A DNA stretch of 18,004 nucleotides from DATGSF01 sp035302865 (GCA_035302865.1 DATGSF010000049.1:1-18004), one strand, 5' to 3'; counted from the stretch's first letter, positions 7,380 to 15,768 are shown. Made by a program: numbers and translations. Notes: generated by a model from the letters alone, not told the origin.

Positions 7380-8162
7380 ATGAAAGAGGTATTATTAGAG
7401 ATTATTAAAGAGGCCGGATTGCATATTAAAGATAAGTTTTATACTGACTTTGAAGTTAGTTCAAAAGAGGGAATTAATAATTTAGTTACGGAGGTTGATA
7501 AATCTACAGAAAAATTAATTAGAAAACGAATAGAAGAAACATATCCGGAGCATGCTATTTTAGGAGAAGAATATGGTGGGCAAGAGACTAGACAAAAAGG
7601 ATTTGTTTGGATTGTCGATCCTATAGATGGGACGGTGAATTATGCTCAAAGAATTCCAATTTGTTGTGTTAGCATTGGCATTATGCTGGATGGAATAATG
7701 AAATATGGAGCAGTATATAATCCAATGATGGATGAACTATTTTATGCTGAAAAAGATAAAGGAGCTTTTCTGAATGGAAAAAGAATCAAAGTGTCAGAAC
7801 CTAGACCTTTTAAACGGTCTTGTTTAGTAACAGGCTTTCCTTATAAGCATCCTCAAAAAGTTGATATTATTGCCATTTTTTCTAAAATCGCGGCAATGGG
7901 CGTTCCTATTCGCCGTTTAGGTTCCGCAGCTTTAGATTTATGTTGGTTGGCTTGTGGTCGTTTTGATGGTTTTTGGGAGTTTGGCTTAAATCCATGGGAT
8001 GTTGCTGCAGGATATCTTATAGTTAAAGAAGCAGGTGGTAAAGTTAGTGGTTTTCAGCATGAAAATATGGATGTTTTTAGTAAAGAGACCTTGGCATCAA
8101 ATGGTCATATACATCAAGAATTAAAAGAAATAATCAATAATTTTATTAATGAACAAAAATAA
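7380..8162 (+). CDS. inositol monophosphatase family protein (SuhB-like)
   Basis: This is a Mg-dependent phosphatase of the FIG superfamily, 260 aa, close to the usual 255-270. Metal and substrate motifs are complete: GEEYGG with Glu63/Glu64, WIVDPIDGTVNY with Asp80 and Asp83, and the C-terminal NPWDVAAGYLIVKEAGG with Asp207. It hydrolyses sugar or inositol phosphates. In bacteria such proteins can act on inositol-1-phosphate, 3'-phosphoadenosine phosphates or other small monoesters, and the motifs alone do not decide. GSAALDLCWLACGRFDGFWE (181-200) is characteristic of the IMPase rather than the CysQ branch. The stop codon ends one base before the preferred dut start, so translational coupling is likely. 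Confidence 0.9.
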   Translation: MKEVLLEIIKEAGLHIKDKFYTDFEVSSKEGINNLVTEVDKSTEKLIRKRIEETYPEHAILGEEYGGQETRQKGFVWIVDPIDGTVNYAQRIPICCVSIGIMLDGIMKYGAVYNPMMDELFYAEKDKGAFLNGKRIKVSEPRPFKRSCLVTGFPYKHPQKVDIIAIFSKIAAMGVPIRRLGSAALDLCWLACGRFDGFWEFGLNPWDVAAGYLIVKEAGGKVSGFQHENMDVFSKETLASNGHIHQELKEIINNFINEQK

Positions 8163-8163
8163 A

Positions 8164-8598
8164 ATGAAAGTAGAAGTAATAAATCGTTCAAAACATTCCT
8201 TACCTCAATATGAAAGTGAGGGTGCAGCTGGCTTGGATTTACGAGCAAATATTGAAAATAATATTATCATCAAACCACTAGAAAGAAAAGTTATACCAAC
8301 AGGCTTATATATTGCATTACCTATAGGAACGGAATTGCAAATTAGACCAAGAAGTGGTTTGGCAATTAAAAAAGGAATAACTGTTATTAATTCTCCAGGA
8401 ACTATAGATTCAGATTATCGAGGGGAGATAATGGTAGGATTGATTAATTTGTCCCAAAAAGAATTTATTATCGAGGATGGAGAAAGGATTGCTCAAGCAG
8501 TTTTTGCTAAACATGAACATTTGATATGGGAAGAAACGGAGCAATTGTCAGAAACTAAGCGCGGAAGTGGTGGATTTGGTCATACAGGAACTAAATAA
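8164..8598 (+). CDS. dut: dUTP diphosphatase
   Basis: Trimeric dUTPase hydrolyses dUTP to dUMP and pyrophosphate, keeping uracil out of DNA and feeding thymidylate synthesis. All five family motifs are present in order: AGLDLRA; RPRSGLAIKKG; the GTIDSDYRGEIMVGLIN segment with the catalytic Asp; GERIAQAVF; and the P-loop-like C-terminal RGSGGFGHTGT. I chose the ATG at 8164 (144 aa). The upstream in-frame ATG at 8149 would overlap the preceding gene by 14 bp and add MNKNK before MKVEVINRS, the normal family N-terminus. The upstream stop and this start are separated by one base. pfkA begins 6 bp downstream. Confidence 0.93.
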   Translation: MKVEVINRSKHSLPQYESEGAAGLDLRANIENNIIIKPLERKVIPTGLYIALPIGTELQIRPRSGLAIKKGITVINSPGTIDSDYRGEIMVGLINLSQKEFIIEDGERIAQAVFAKHEHLIWEETEQLSETKRGSGGFGHTGTK

Positions 8599-8604
8599 AT
8601 ATAT

Positions 8605-9582
8605 ATGGCAAAGAAAATAGCAATATTAACTTCTGGAGGTGATGCGCCTGGAATGAATGCAGCAATTCGTGCTGTTGTGCGTACTGCTATTTATTATAAT
8701 TTTCAAGTTTTTGGTATTCGTAGAGGTTTTCAAGGCTTAATCGAAGATGATATTATTGAGTTAGATAATCAAACTGTTGCTAATATAATACAAAGAGGAG
8801 GCACTATTTTAAAAACAGCTCGATCTAAAGAATTTAGAAGTAAGGAAGGAAGAAAATTAGCATTTGAAAATTTGCAAAAAAGGGAAATAGAGAATTTGAT
8901 AGTATTAGGAGGTGATGGTTCTTTTGCCGGTGCGATGCAACTACAAAAAGAACATAATCAACTTAAAGTAATAGGTATTCCTTGTACAATTGATAAAGAT
9001 ATTTGTGGCACTGATTATACTATTGGTTTTGATACAGCTGTTAATACTGCAGTTGAAGCCATCGATAGGATTAGAGATACAGCACATGCACATGATCGCT
9101 TATTTATTGTGGAGGTAATGGGACGTGATGCAGGTTATATAGCTTTACATAGTGGCATTGCTTGTGGAGCGGAGGAAGTGTTAATTCCAGAAAAGGCAAC
9201 AGATCCTAATTTGATAATTGAAAAAATAGAAAAAGATAAACAAAGAAAAAAATTAGTTAGGATTATTGTTGTGGCAGAAGGGGACGATTTTGGTGGTGGT
9301 GAAATAGTTCAAAAATTAATAGAAAAGAACTTTCCTGATATTGAACCTAAGGCAATTGTATTGGGGCATATTCAAAGAGGTGGTTCGCCAAACTATTATG
9401 ATAGATGGGTTGCTAGTCATTTTGGTTATTATGCTATTAAATATTTATTAGAGGGCAAAAAGAATTTTATGTTAGGGAAAGTGAAGCAAGAATGGATTTG
9501 TACACCTATGGATGCCATTAAATGTAAAGAATCTAATCAGAATTTAGAATCTTTTGAAATGGTGCATATCTTATCTTCTTAA
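8605..9582 (+). CDS. pfkA: 6-phosphofructokinase
   Basis: Phosphorylates fructose 6-phosphate in the committed step of glycolysis; cytosolic tetramer in the group-A family. The 325-aa length matches E. coli PfkA closely. Visible motifs are TSGGDAPGMNAAIR at 9-22, GGDGS at 102-106 (Gly after Asp, the ATP-type residue, not the Asp of PPi-dependent enzymes), EVMGRDAGY, and VLGHIQRGGSP near the C-terminus. The catalytic loop reads P-C-T-I-D-K-D at 126-132. The catalytic Asp130 is kept, but the usual P-G-T-I-D-N-D has Cys for Gly and Lys for Asn. The Gly position corresponds to E. coli 124, where PPi-dependent enzymes carry Lys, so phosphoryl donor choice deserves a check; ATP remains the best guess. 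Placed 6 bp after dut. Confidence 0.93.
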   Translation: MAKKIAILTSGGDAPGMNAAIRAVVRTAIYYNFQVFGIRRGFQGLIEDDIIELDNQTVANIIQRGGTILKTARSKEFRSKEGRKLAFENLQKREIENLIVLGGDGSFAGAMQLQKEHNQLKVIGIPCTIDKDICGTDYTIGFDTAVNTAVEAIDRIRDTAHAHDRLFIVEVMGRDAGYIALHSGIACGAEEVLIPEKATDPNLIIEKIEKDKQRKKLVRIIVVAEGDDFGGGEIVQKLIEKNFPDIEPKAIVLGHIQRGGSPNYYDRWVASHFGYYAIKYLLEGKKNFMLGKVKQEWICTPMDAIKCKESNQNLESFEMVHILSS

Positions 9583-9615
9583 AAAATTAAACTTTATATT
9601 TATAAAGCGTTCTCG

Positions 9616-9623
9616 TAAATTTG
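9616..9623 (+). promoter_or_regulatory. rpiB: TAAATTTG -7 box before rpiB
   Basis: An exact TAnnTTTG match sits 28 bp before the ATG at 9652, in the 69-bp gap after pfkA, giving a leader of about 20-25 bases. It suggests an internal promoter for rpiB-tatC and perhaps genes beyond. No clear -33 TTG. Confidence 0.55.
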
Positions 9624-9651
9624 TAAAATCTAAAAATAAAAAATTAAAATC

Positions 9652-10098
9652 ATGAAATATTCTAAAATAATAATTGGCTCTGATCATGCGGGTTATGACA
9701 TGAAAGAAAGTGTGAAAAAATATATTGAAGCTAAAGGTATAGAAGTAGTAGATAAAGGACCATTTTCTTCTGAATCTGTAGATTATCCAGATTATGCACA
9801 TTCTGTTTCTAGTGCTGTAAATAATAAAGAATTTGCTTTAGGGATTTTATTATGTGGAAGTGGTAATGGAGTTTGTATGACAGCCAATAAATATGAAAAT
9901 GTTCGTGCGGCATTATCTTGGAATGCGGAGATTGCTAAATTAAGTCGACAACATAATGATGCAAATATATTATGTATGCCTGCACGATTTGTATCAGAAG
10001 AAGAAGCAAAAAGTATGATCGAAGAGTTTTTAAATACAGATTTTGAGGGAGGGCGACATGAAAATAGAAAGAATAAAATAGCAATTTGTAAAAAATAG
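9652..10098 (+). CDS. rpiB: ribose-5-phosphate isomerase B
   Basis: RpiB interconverts ribose 5-phosphate and ribulose 5-phosphate in the non-oxidative pentose phosphate pathway. The 148-aa protein shows the RpiB/LacA-LacB signature: SDHAG at 10-14, DYPDYAH at 44-50, the active-site Cys68 in CGSGNGVCMTANK, HNDANIL at 101-107 and the terminal GGRHENR motif that binds phosphate. Length and motifs fit RpiB rather than the paired LacA/LacB subunits, and there is only one copy. A TAAATTTG box lies 28 bp upstream. tatC begins 5 bp after the stop if its TTG start is used. Confidence 0.93.
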   Translation: MKYSKIIIGSDHAGYDMKESVKKYIEAKGIEVVDKGPFSSESVDYPDYAHSVSSAVNNKEFALGILLCGSGNGVCMTANKYENVRAALSWNAEIAKLSRQHNDANILCMPARFVSEEEAKSMIEEFLNTDFEGGRHENRKNKIAICKK

Positions 10099-10103
10099 AG
10101 ACT

Positions 10104-10973
10104 TTGGGACTTTTAGATAAGTTTTTAAATAGAAGAGGAGGCGCTAATGCTACCATGAGTATGATGGAGCATATAGAGGCTTTACGTTGGCATATAGTTC
10201 GCTCGGTAATTGTTATTATAGTTGCAGCTATTTTTGCCTTTATAAATATTAATTTTATCTTTGATAAGGTAATTATTGGGCCTGCTAATGGAGATTTTAT
10301 TGCATATGAATGGTTTTGTGCTGTAGGAAAACTGTTTCATATAGAAGAATTATGTATGGATGGTGTTACTTTGAGATTTCAAAACACACAATTGGCAGGA
10401 CAGTTTATGTTATCTATATCGGTAGCGTTTTTTGTTGGTTTTATTATTGCTTTTCCTTATGTATTTTGGGAATTTTGGCGATTTGTGAAGCCTGCTTTAA
10501 CGGATAATGAAGTGAAAATGGCTAGTGGTATTGTTTTATGGTCTTCATTATTGTTTATAGCTGGAGTTGCCTTTGCTTATTTTATTATTGCTCCTTTCAC
10601 CATTGGCTTTTTTGCCACCTATGAATTAAGTGAGCAATTTGAGAATATTATTACTATTAAAAACTATTATTCGACAATATCTAGTTTAATAATTGGTATA
10701 GGTATTGTTTTTGAATTACCTATAGTAGTATATTTCCTGTCAAAAATAGGTTTCTTGACACCAAACTTTATGCGTGAAAAAAGACGTTACGCAATTGTTA
10801 TTATTTTATTTATTTCAGCTATAATCACTCCTCCTGATTGGTTCAGCATGATTTTAGTATGGATGCCTTTAATGTTACTTTATGAAATTAGTATTTTTAT
10901 TTCCGCAAAAGTTGAAAAAACAAGGAATAAGGAATTAGGAATACTGGAAGAAGATGAACCTTTGGATTGGTAG
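10104..10973 (+). CDS. tatC: Sec-independent (Tat) protein translocase subunit TatC
   Basis: TatC is the multispanning receptor that binds twin-arginine signal peptides in the cytoplasmic membrane. Counting from the TTG at 10104 (289 aa), the signature residues are E25 in EHIEALRWHIVRS, the conserved loop FPYVFWEFWRFVKPAL at 117-132, E204 in FELPIVVYF, and ITPPDWFSM near 241. Six hydrophobic spans fit the family. No ATG precedes MSMMEH (ATG at 10155, codon 18), but the frame is open back to 10092. The preceding residues GLLDKFLNRRGGANAT look like the basic amphipathic leader of Bacteroidota TatC, which favours the TTG start; 10155 is the alternative. No tatA/E is adjacent, which is common in this phylum. 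Confidence 0.92.
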   Translation: MGLLDKFLNRRGGANATMSMMEHIEALRWHIVRSVIVIIVAAIFAFININFIFDKVIIGPANGDFIAYEWFCAVGKLFHIEELCMDGVTLRFQNTQLAGQFMLSISVAFFVGFIIAFPYVFWEFWRFVKPALTDNEVKMASGIVLWSSLLFIAGVAFAYFIIAPFTIGFFATYELSEQFENIITIKNYYSTISSLIIGIGIVFELPIVVYFLSKIGFLTPNFMREKRRYAIVIILFISAIITPPDWFSMILVWMPLMLLYEISIFISAKVEKTRNKELGILEEDEPLDW

Positions 10974-11001
10974 ATTATTAATATTACAAAACAAATAAAA
11001 T

Positions 11002-12015
11002 ATGGAAGTTGGAATAGGATATTTTGGAGACATAGATAGAAATCCTGCTCAAGAACTAGCAGAACAATCAAATGCTGTAATTCAAAATATTATTGAGCAA
11101 AGTATATTAGCTGATAAATTAGGTTTGGATGTTGTTGCAATCGGTGAACATCATAGGGAAGATTATGCTGTTTCTGCTCCTCATATTGTTTTAGCAGGTA
11201 TAGCAACTGTTACGAAGAAAATAAAATTAATGTCAGCTGTAAATGTTTTAAGTTCTTCTGATCCAGTAGCTTTATATCAAGCTTATGCTATAATTCAGGC
11301 TATGAGTGGAGATAGGGGAGAGATTGGAATGGGTAGAGGTAGTTTTATCGAATCTTTCCCAGTTTTTGGTTATGATTTAAAGGATTATGAAATACTTTTT
11401 GAAGAAAAATTTGATCTTTTAAGGGAATTGATAAAAAATGAAAAAGTAACATGGAAAGGAGAAAAAACACCTGAATTACGAAATATTGGAATTTATCCGA
11501 GAACTGAGAAGGAAATTCCTTTATGGTTGGCGGTTGGTGGAACTCCTTCTTCTGTATTACGTGCAGCCAAGCATGGAATACCTTTGATTGTTGCTATAAT
11601 TGGAGGTCAGATATCAAATTTTAAACCTTTATTTGATTATTATAAACATGAATATATCAAGCATGGTCATCCAATTGAAAAAATGCAAATAGGGGTGCAT
11701 ACTCATACTTTATTATTAAAAAATGAAGAGGAAGAACGTATGTATTTTAAAAAGTATGCTGCTCAAATGGATAGAATTGGAAAAACAAGAGCTTGGCCTC
11801 CTTACAAATGGGAGCAATTTCAGGCAGGCATGAGCCCTGATGGTGCACTTTTTATGGGAACAGAACAACAAATAGAAGAAAAAGTACGCTATGTTAAAGA
11901 GTTATTTGGCTTGACGCGTTTTATAGCTCATATGGATGTTGGAGCTCCTGGAGAGGAAATGTTGTTAAATACTATCCATGCAATTGCGAATATTAAAAAC
12001 AAAATTGTAAAATAA
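11002..12015 (+). CDS. LLM-class flavin-dependent oxidoreductase (luciferase-like monooxygenase)
   Basis: The 337-aa protein has the bacterial-luciferase-like TIM-barrel pattern. It includes the strand and turn VVAIGEHHREDY at 44-55, PHIVLAGIATVTKKIKLMSAV at about 60-80 (conserved second strand) and MSGDRGEIGMGRGS at 101-114 (flavin-phosphate region). LAVGGTPSSVLRAAKHG, in the middle, marks the later flavin-binding strand. It most resembles the Atu2307/SP_0267 subgroup of unknown physiological substrate. Such enzymes use FMN reduced by a separate reductase to oxidise small organic molecules; none of that is specified here. Neighbours (tatC 28 bp upstream, gldG 42 bp downstream) give no pathway clue. 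Confidence 0.87.
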   Translation: MEVGIGYFGDIDRNPAQELAEQSNAVIQNIIEQSILADKLGLDVVAIGEHHREDYAVSAPHIVLAGIATVTKKIKLMSAVNVLSSSDPVALYQAYAIIQAMSGDRGEIGMGRGSFIESFPVFGYDLKDYEILFEEKFDLLRELIKNEKVTWKGEKTPELRNIGIYPRTEKEIPLWLAVGGTPSSVLRAAKHGIPLIVAIIGGQISNFKPLFDYYKHEYIKHGHPIEKMQIGVHTHTLLLKNEEEERMYFKKYAAQMDRIGKTRAWPPYKWEQFQAGMSPDGALFMGTEQQIEEKVRYVKELFGLTRFIAHMDVGAPGEEMLLNTIHAIANIKNKIVK

Positions 12016-12057
12016 AATTTAATAAATTAATTAAACTATTTTAAAGGATTATTCTTT

Positions 12058-13800
12058 ATGGAATCTTCAGAAAATCAAGATTTTATTAAACAGAAAAAGA
12101 AGAAAATACAATATCAGTTTTTTTTCGTACTAGTAGCTTTTATTGGCATTGTTTTAGCTTCATTATGGATTCATATTCAAATGGACTGGACGCAAGATAA
12201 ACGATATTCAATAACGAATACCTCTAAAGAAATTTTAAAAGATCTAAACGAGGAAGTATATATAGAAGTATTCTTGTCTGGAAAAGAAATGCCTGCTGCT
12301 TTTAAAAAACTTTCAAAAAGTGCTGAGCTACTACTTAGACAGTATAGAATTATAAGCAATAATAAAATCACCTATGAGTTTATAGATCCTCTTGCTGAAG
12401 ATAAAAATGCAGAAAATGCTTTAAGTAAATTGAATAAATTTGGATTGTCCGGTATTCCTGTTACCATAGATGGAGGTAAAAAGGGAAGTATGCAAAAAAT
12501 GTTATTTCCATGGGCAATAATACATATTAAAGGAAAGGATGGAACAATAGATTCAAAACCCATTTTCTTACAAGAAACTAATACACCAAACTTATCTCGT
12601 GCTATTTTAAATAAATCAGAGATATTATTAGAATTTAATTTTATCAATGCAATTCACGAATTACAAAATAAAGAGAAAAAAAGTGTTGCATATCTTAGAG
12701 GAAATGGACAGAGTTTTAATTATGAAAATATTTCCTTATTTAAAGAGCTTGGAAAAAGATTTCATGTGGACAGTTTAAATCTACAAGCGAATATTGAAAT
12801 TCCTTCAAATTATGATTTAGTATTTGTGCAAAATCCTATTGATTCCTTTTCGGAAATAGATAAATTTAAACTAGATCAATATCTAATGAAAGGTGGAAAT
12901 ATTGTGTGGGCAATAGACGGTGCTACAGGTACATTAGATAGTTTAATGGCTACAGGTTCCTTTAATAGCATGCCACTCAATTTAAATTTAAGTGATTTGT
13001 TTTTTCATTATGGCTTTAGAATAAATCAAGATTTAATTCTAGATGCATTAGATCAGGTATTGATTCCATTAGCTTCAGAAGGATTTGAAAATGCAGAACC
13101 CGTGATGTATCCATGGGTATATAATCCCGTATTAGCAGCAAACTCCGAACATATGATAGGAAAACAAATGGATGCTATTTTAACGCAAATGATAAGTAGT
13201 ATCGATATAAATGATAGCGATCCATCCATTACAAAAACTCCAATTTTGCAAAGTAGTAAGTATTCAAAAACACAATCTGTACCGGCTCCAATACTTTTAG
13301 AATCTGCAATGGAAAAAATAAATGAGAAACAATATAATAAAGGGAGTCAAATTGGAGGGTTATTATTAGAAGGGAGGTGGACGTCCTTTTATGCTAAAAG
13401 ACAACCACTAGAAGTACAAGAATTTATAGAACAAAACAATTTAAAACTCAAAAGAAGTGCTGATGAAGAAGGGAAGATGATTGTTTTTTCGGATGGTCAA
13501 ATTTTTTATAACCTTTATTCTGAACAAGCAGGTCCTTCAGAAATGGGAACTTTTAGATATTTAGATTATCAATTTGATAATAAAATATTATTGCAAAATA
13601 TTATTGCTTACTTAAATGGAGATGAAAAAATACTAAAAGCTAAAAATAAGGATTTCTCTGTTCGATTATTAGATCCTCAAATTGTAAAGGAAAAAAGGAA
13701 AGTAATGCAATGGTTAAATATTGCAATACCGATATTAGTTTATATAATTATTGCCGGTCTTTGGTTTTTCCTAAGACGTAAAAAATACTTTTTGAAATAA
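12058..13800 (+). CDS. gldG: gliding motility-associated ABC transporter substrate-binding protein GldG
   Basis: The 580-aa GldG protein is a Bacteroidota-specific partner of the GldA (ATPase) and GldF (permease) ABC transporter linked to gliding motility. It has one N-terminal membrane span (about 20-42), a large extracytoplasmic part and a C-terminal span (about 554-572) followed by RRKKYFLK. The segment just after the first span, DWTQDKRYSITNTSKEIL, and the following EVYIEVFLSGKEMPAAFKKL are hallmark GldG/ABC_transp_aux sequences. GKMIVFSDGQIFYN and the TFRYLDYQFDNKILLQN region near the end are also typical. gldF normally lies directly upstream; here a monooxygenase gene occupies that place and no gldF or gldA is in the window. 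The start is preceded by an AAAGGA 9-12 bases away. Whether the cell glides cannot be inferred, since some non-gliders carry gldFG. Confidence 0.88.
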   Translation: MESSENQDFIKQKKKKIQYQFFFVLVAFIGIVLASLWIHIQMDWTQDKRYSITNTSKEILKDLNEEVYIEVFLSGKEMPAAFKKLSKSAELLLRQYRIISNNKITYEFIDPLAEDKNAENALSKLNKFGLSGIPVTIDGGKKGSMQKMLFPWAIIHIKGKDGTIDSKPIFLQETNTPNLSRAILNKSEILLEFNFINAIHELQNKEKKSVAYLRGNGQSFNYENISLFKELGKRFHVDSLNLQANIEIPSNYDLVFVQNPIDSFSEIDKFKLDQYLMKGGNIVWAIDGATGTLDSLMATGSFNSMPLNLNLSDLFFHYGFRINQDLILDALDQVLIPLASEGFENAEPVMYPWVYNPVLAANSEHMIGKQMDAILTQMISSIDINDSDPSITKTPILQSSKYSKTQSVPAPILLESAMEKINEKQYNKGSQIGGLLLEGRWTSFYAKRQPLEVQEFIEQNNLKLKRSADEEGKMIVFSDGQIFYNLYSEQAGPSEMGTFRYLDYQFDNKILLQNIIAYLNGDEKILKAKNKDFSVRLLDPQIVKEKRKVMQWLNIAIPILVYIIIAGLWFFLRRKKYFLK

Positions 13801-13805
13801 TAAAT

Positions 13806-14795
13806 ATGCAAAATAAAGCTAAAGAAATACTTAAGGAAATTCAAGACTTACATGTGGTTGTTATTGGAGATATCATGATTGACAGTTATGCATGGGGTAG
13901 TGTAGATCGTATTTCACCAGAAGCAGCAGTTCCTATAGTTCAATTATTTCAAAGAGATAGTAGATTAGGCGGAGCAGCTAATGCTGCATTAAATTGTATA
14001 TCTTTGGGTGCAAAAGTAACTTTAGCTTCAGTTATTGGAAATGATGAAAAAGCAAAAAGAGTTTTAAATTTATGTGAAGAAGAGGGTATATTTACGGACT
14101 TAATTATACAAAGCAATGAGCGTTTAACTACTGAAAAAACTAGAATTTTAAGTAATAATCAGCAAATAATGCGATTAGATGAGGAAAATCATTATGATTT
14201 ATCCACGAAAGAAGAACACCCATTTATAGAAAAAGTATTGAAATTTTTACAAATTGAAAAACCAGATATAGTACTATTTGAAGATTATAACAAAGGTGTT
14301 TTAAAAGAAAATGTTATTGAAAAGGTGATAAATCATGCAAATCATTTAGGAATAATCACCGCAGTAGACCCTAAGAAAAAAAACTTTTTAAGCTATAAGA
14401 ATGTCACTATTTTTAAACCCAATTTTAAAGAATTACAAGAAGGTTTAGGATTTGCTGGTTTAAAGCATAATTTAGAAAACTATAAGAAAGCACATAAAAA
14501 ATTATATGCAATTTTAAAGCATCAAATTAGCCTTTTTACGCTATCTGAACATGGAATGTATTACCAAAACCAAGATGAAGAAAAATGGATACCAGCACAT
14601 AAAAGAAAAATAAAAGATGTTAGCGGTGCAGGAGATACGGTAATTTCTGTTGCTGTTTTGTGGTATGCTATTACAAAAAACATGGAAGAAGCAATGAAAG
14701 TGGCAAATTTAGCAGGAGGATTAGTTTGTGAAGAAGTGGGTGTGATGCCTATTAGTCAAGACAAAATATTAAATAATATTCATCAAATAAAATAA
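13806..14795 (+). CDS. PfkB-family kinase, probable D-glycero-beta-D-manno-heptose-7-phosphate kinase
   Basis: The 329-aa ribokinase-fold enzyme matches the HldA/RfaE1 (kinase domain of HldE) group, which phosphorylates heptose 7-phosphate on the way to ADP-heptose for LPS core. Diagnostic features are VIGDIMIDSYAWGSVDRISPEAAVP (19-43, in parts), the substrate motif LGGAANAALN at 54-63, TTEKTRILSNNQQIMRLDEE in the lid region, and FKPNFKEL at 203-210. The anion-hole motif DVSGAGDT at 271-278 has catalytic Asp277. It lacks the cytidylyltransferase half of HldE, as usual for a stand-alone kinase. It follows gldG by 5 bp and is followed after 5 bp by another PfkB kinase. Confidence 0.85.
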   Translation: MQNKAKEILKEIQDLHVVVIGDIMIDSYAWGSVDRISPEAAVPIVQLFQRDSRLGGAANAALNCISLGAKVTLASVIGNDEKAKRVLNLCEEEGIFTDLIIQSNERLTTEKTRILSNNQQIMRLDEENHYDLSTKEEHPFIEKVLKFLQIEKPDIVLFEDYNKGVLKENVIEKVINHANHLGIITAVDPKKKNFLSYKNVTIFKPNFKELQEGLGFAGLKHNLENYKKAHKKLYAILKHQISLFTLSEHGMYYQNQDEEKWIPAHKRKIKDVSGAGDTVISVAVLWYAITKNMEEAMKVANLAGGLVCEEVGVMPISQDKILNNIHQIK

Positions 14796-14800
14796 AAAAT

Positions 14801-15724
14801 ATGTCTTTAGTAACAGTTGGAACTATGGCTTTTGATGCTATAGAAACTCCATTTGGAAAAACAGATAAAATTATTGGCGGCTCAGCTACTTATGTAGCCT
14901 GGGTTGCGTCTCAATTCTATACTCCAATTAAACAAGTATCTATTATTGGAGGGGATTTTCCGGAAGAGGAAATAAGAGCATTAGAAGAAAAAGGTGTTGA
15001 TTTTGAAGGTGTTGAAGTTGTAAAAGATCAAAAATCTTTTTTCTGGAGTGGAAAATACCACATGGATATGAACACCCGTGATACTTTAGTTACCGATTTA
15101 AATGTATTAGAACATTTCAATCCTCAGTTGCCAGAATCTTATCAAGATTGTTCCTATTTAATGTTAGGAAATTTAGCTCCTGACGTGCAAATGTCTGTAA
15201 TTAATCAGCTTAAAAATAAACCCAAGCTTATTCTTTTAGATACAATGAATTTCTGGATGGATATTGCAATGGATGCATTATTACAAACATTGAAATTAGT
15301 GGATGTTATTATTATAAATGATAGTGAAGCAAGACAATTATCGGAAGAGTACTCATTAGTTAAGGCTGCTCAAAAAATTCATGCCATGGGTCCTAAATTT
15401 GTAGTTATTAAAAAAGGAGAGCATGGAGCATTATTGTTTTATGAAAATAGAGTGTTTTCTGCACCTGCATTACCTTTAGAAGAGGTGTTTGATCCAACAG
15501 GAGCAGGAGATTGCTTTGCAGGAGGATTTGTAGGACATCTTGCAAAGACTGGTGATATTTCCTTTGAAAATATGAAAAAAGCTGTGATTGTAGGTTCAGC
15601 TATGGCTTCTTTTTGTGTTGAAAAATTCGGAACAGAACGTTTAAAAGAAATAAATAAAGAAATAATTCAAGAAAGAATAAAAGCTTTTGAGGATTTAGCT
15701 AGTTTTAATACAATAAATCTATAA
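14801..15724 (+). CDS. PfkB-family sugar/nucleoside kinase
   Basis: The 307-aa ribokinase-fold kinase has the substrate-side GGSATYVA at 26-33 and the C-terminal signature DPTGAGDCFAGGF at 231-243, with Asp237 as the catalytic base. The lid region contains SFFWSGKYHMDMNTRDT. An NDSEA motif at 173-177 marks the conserved nucleotide-proximal Asn/Glu. The substrate cannot be assigned: family members act on ribose, adenosine, fructose or other sugars. It is only distantly similar to the preceding heptose kinase, so the pair is not an obvious recent duplication. Forty-four bases separate it from pyk, in which I saw no clear promoter box. Confidence 0.85.
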   Translation: MSLVTVGTMAFDAIETPFGKTDKIIGGSATYVAWVASQFYTPIKQVSIIGGDFPEEEIRALEEKGVDFEGVEVVKDQKSFFWSGKYHMDMNTRDTLVTDLNVLEHFNPQLPESYQDCSYLMLGNLAPDVQMSVINQLKNKPKLILLDTMNFWMDIAMDALLQTLKLVDVIIINDSEARQLSEEYSLVKAAQKIHAMGPKFVVIKKGEHGALLFYENRVFSAPALPLEEVFDPTGAGDCFAGGFVGHLAKTGDISFENMKKAVIVGSAMASFCVEKFGTERLKEINKEIIQERIKAFEDLASFNTINL

Positions 15725-15768
15725 GTGTGCATTATTTTATGTATATTAAGGCTTAATAATTATATTAT

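Noticed and set aside
8149..8163. Upstream ATG for dut overlapping the phosphatase gene by 14 bp
   Set aside because: Adds MNKNK outside the family N-terminus; the ATG at 8164 fits better.
9592..9607. Short palindrome CTTTATA-tt-TATAAAG after pfkA
   Set aside because: Only 7 AT-rich pairs with a 2-base loop and no T run; too weak to call a terminator or operator.
9571..9801. Minus-strand frame across the pfkA-rpiB gap and rpiB start
   Set aside because: Low-complexity F/Y/I-rich antisense of rpiB with no family resemblance.
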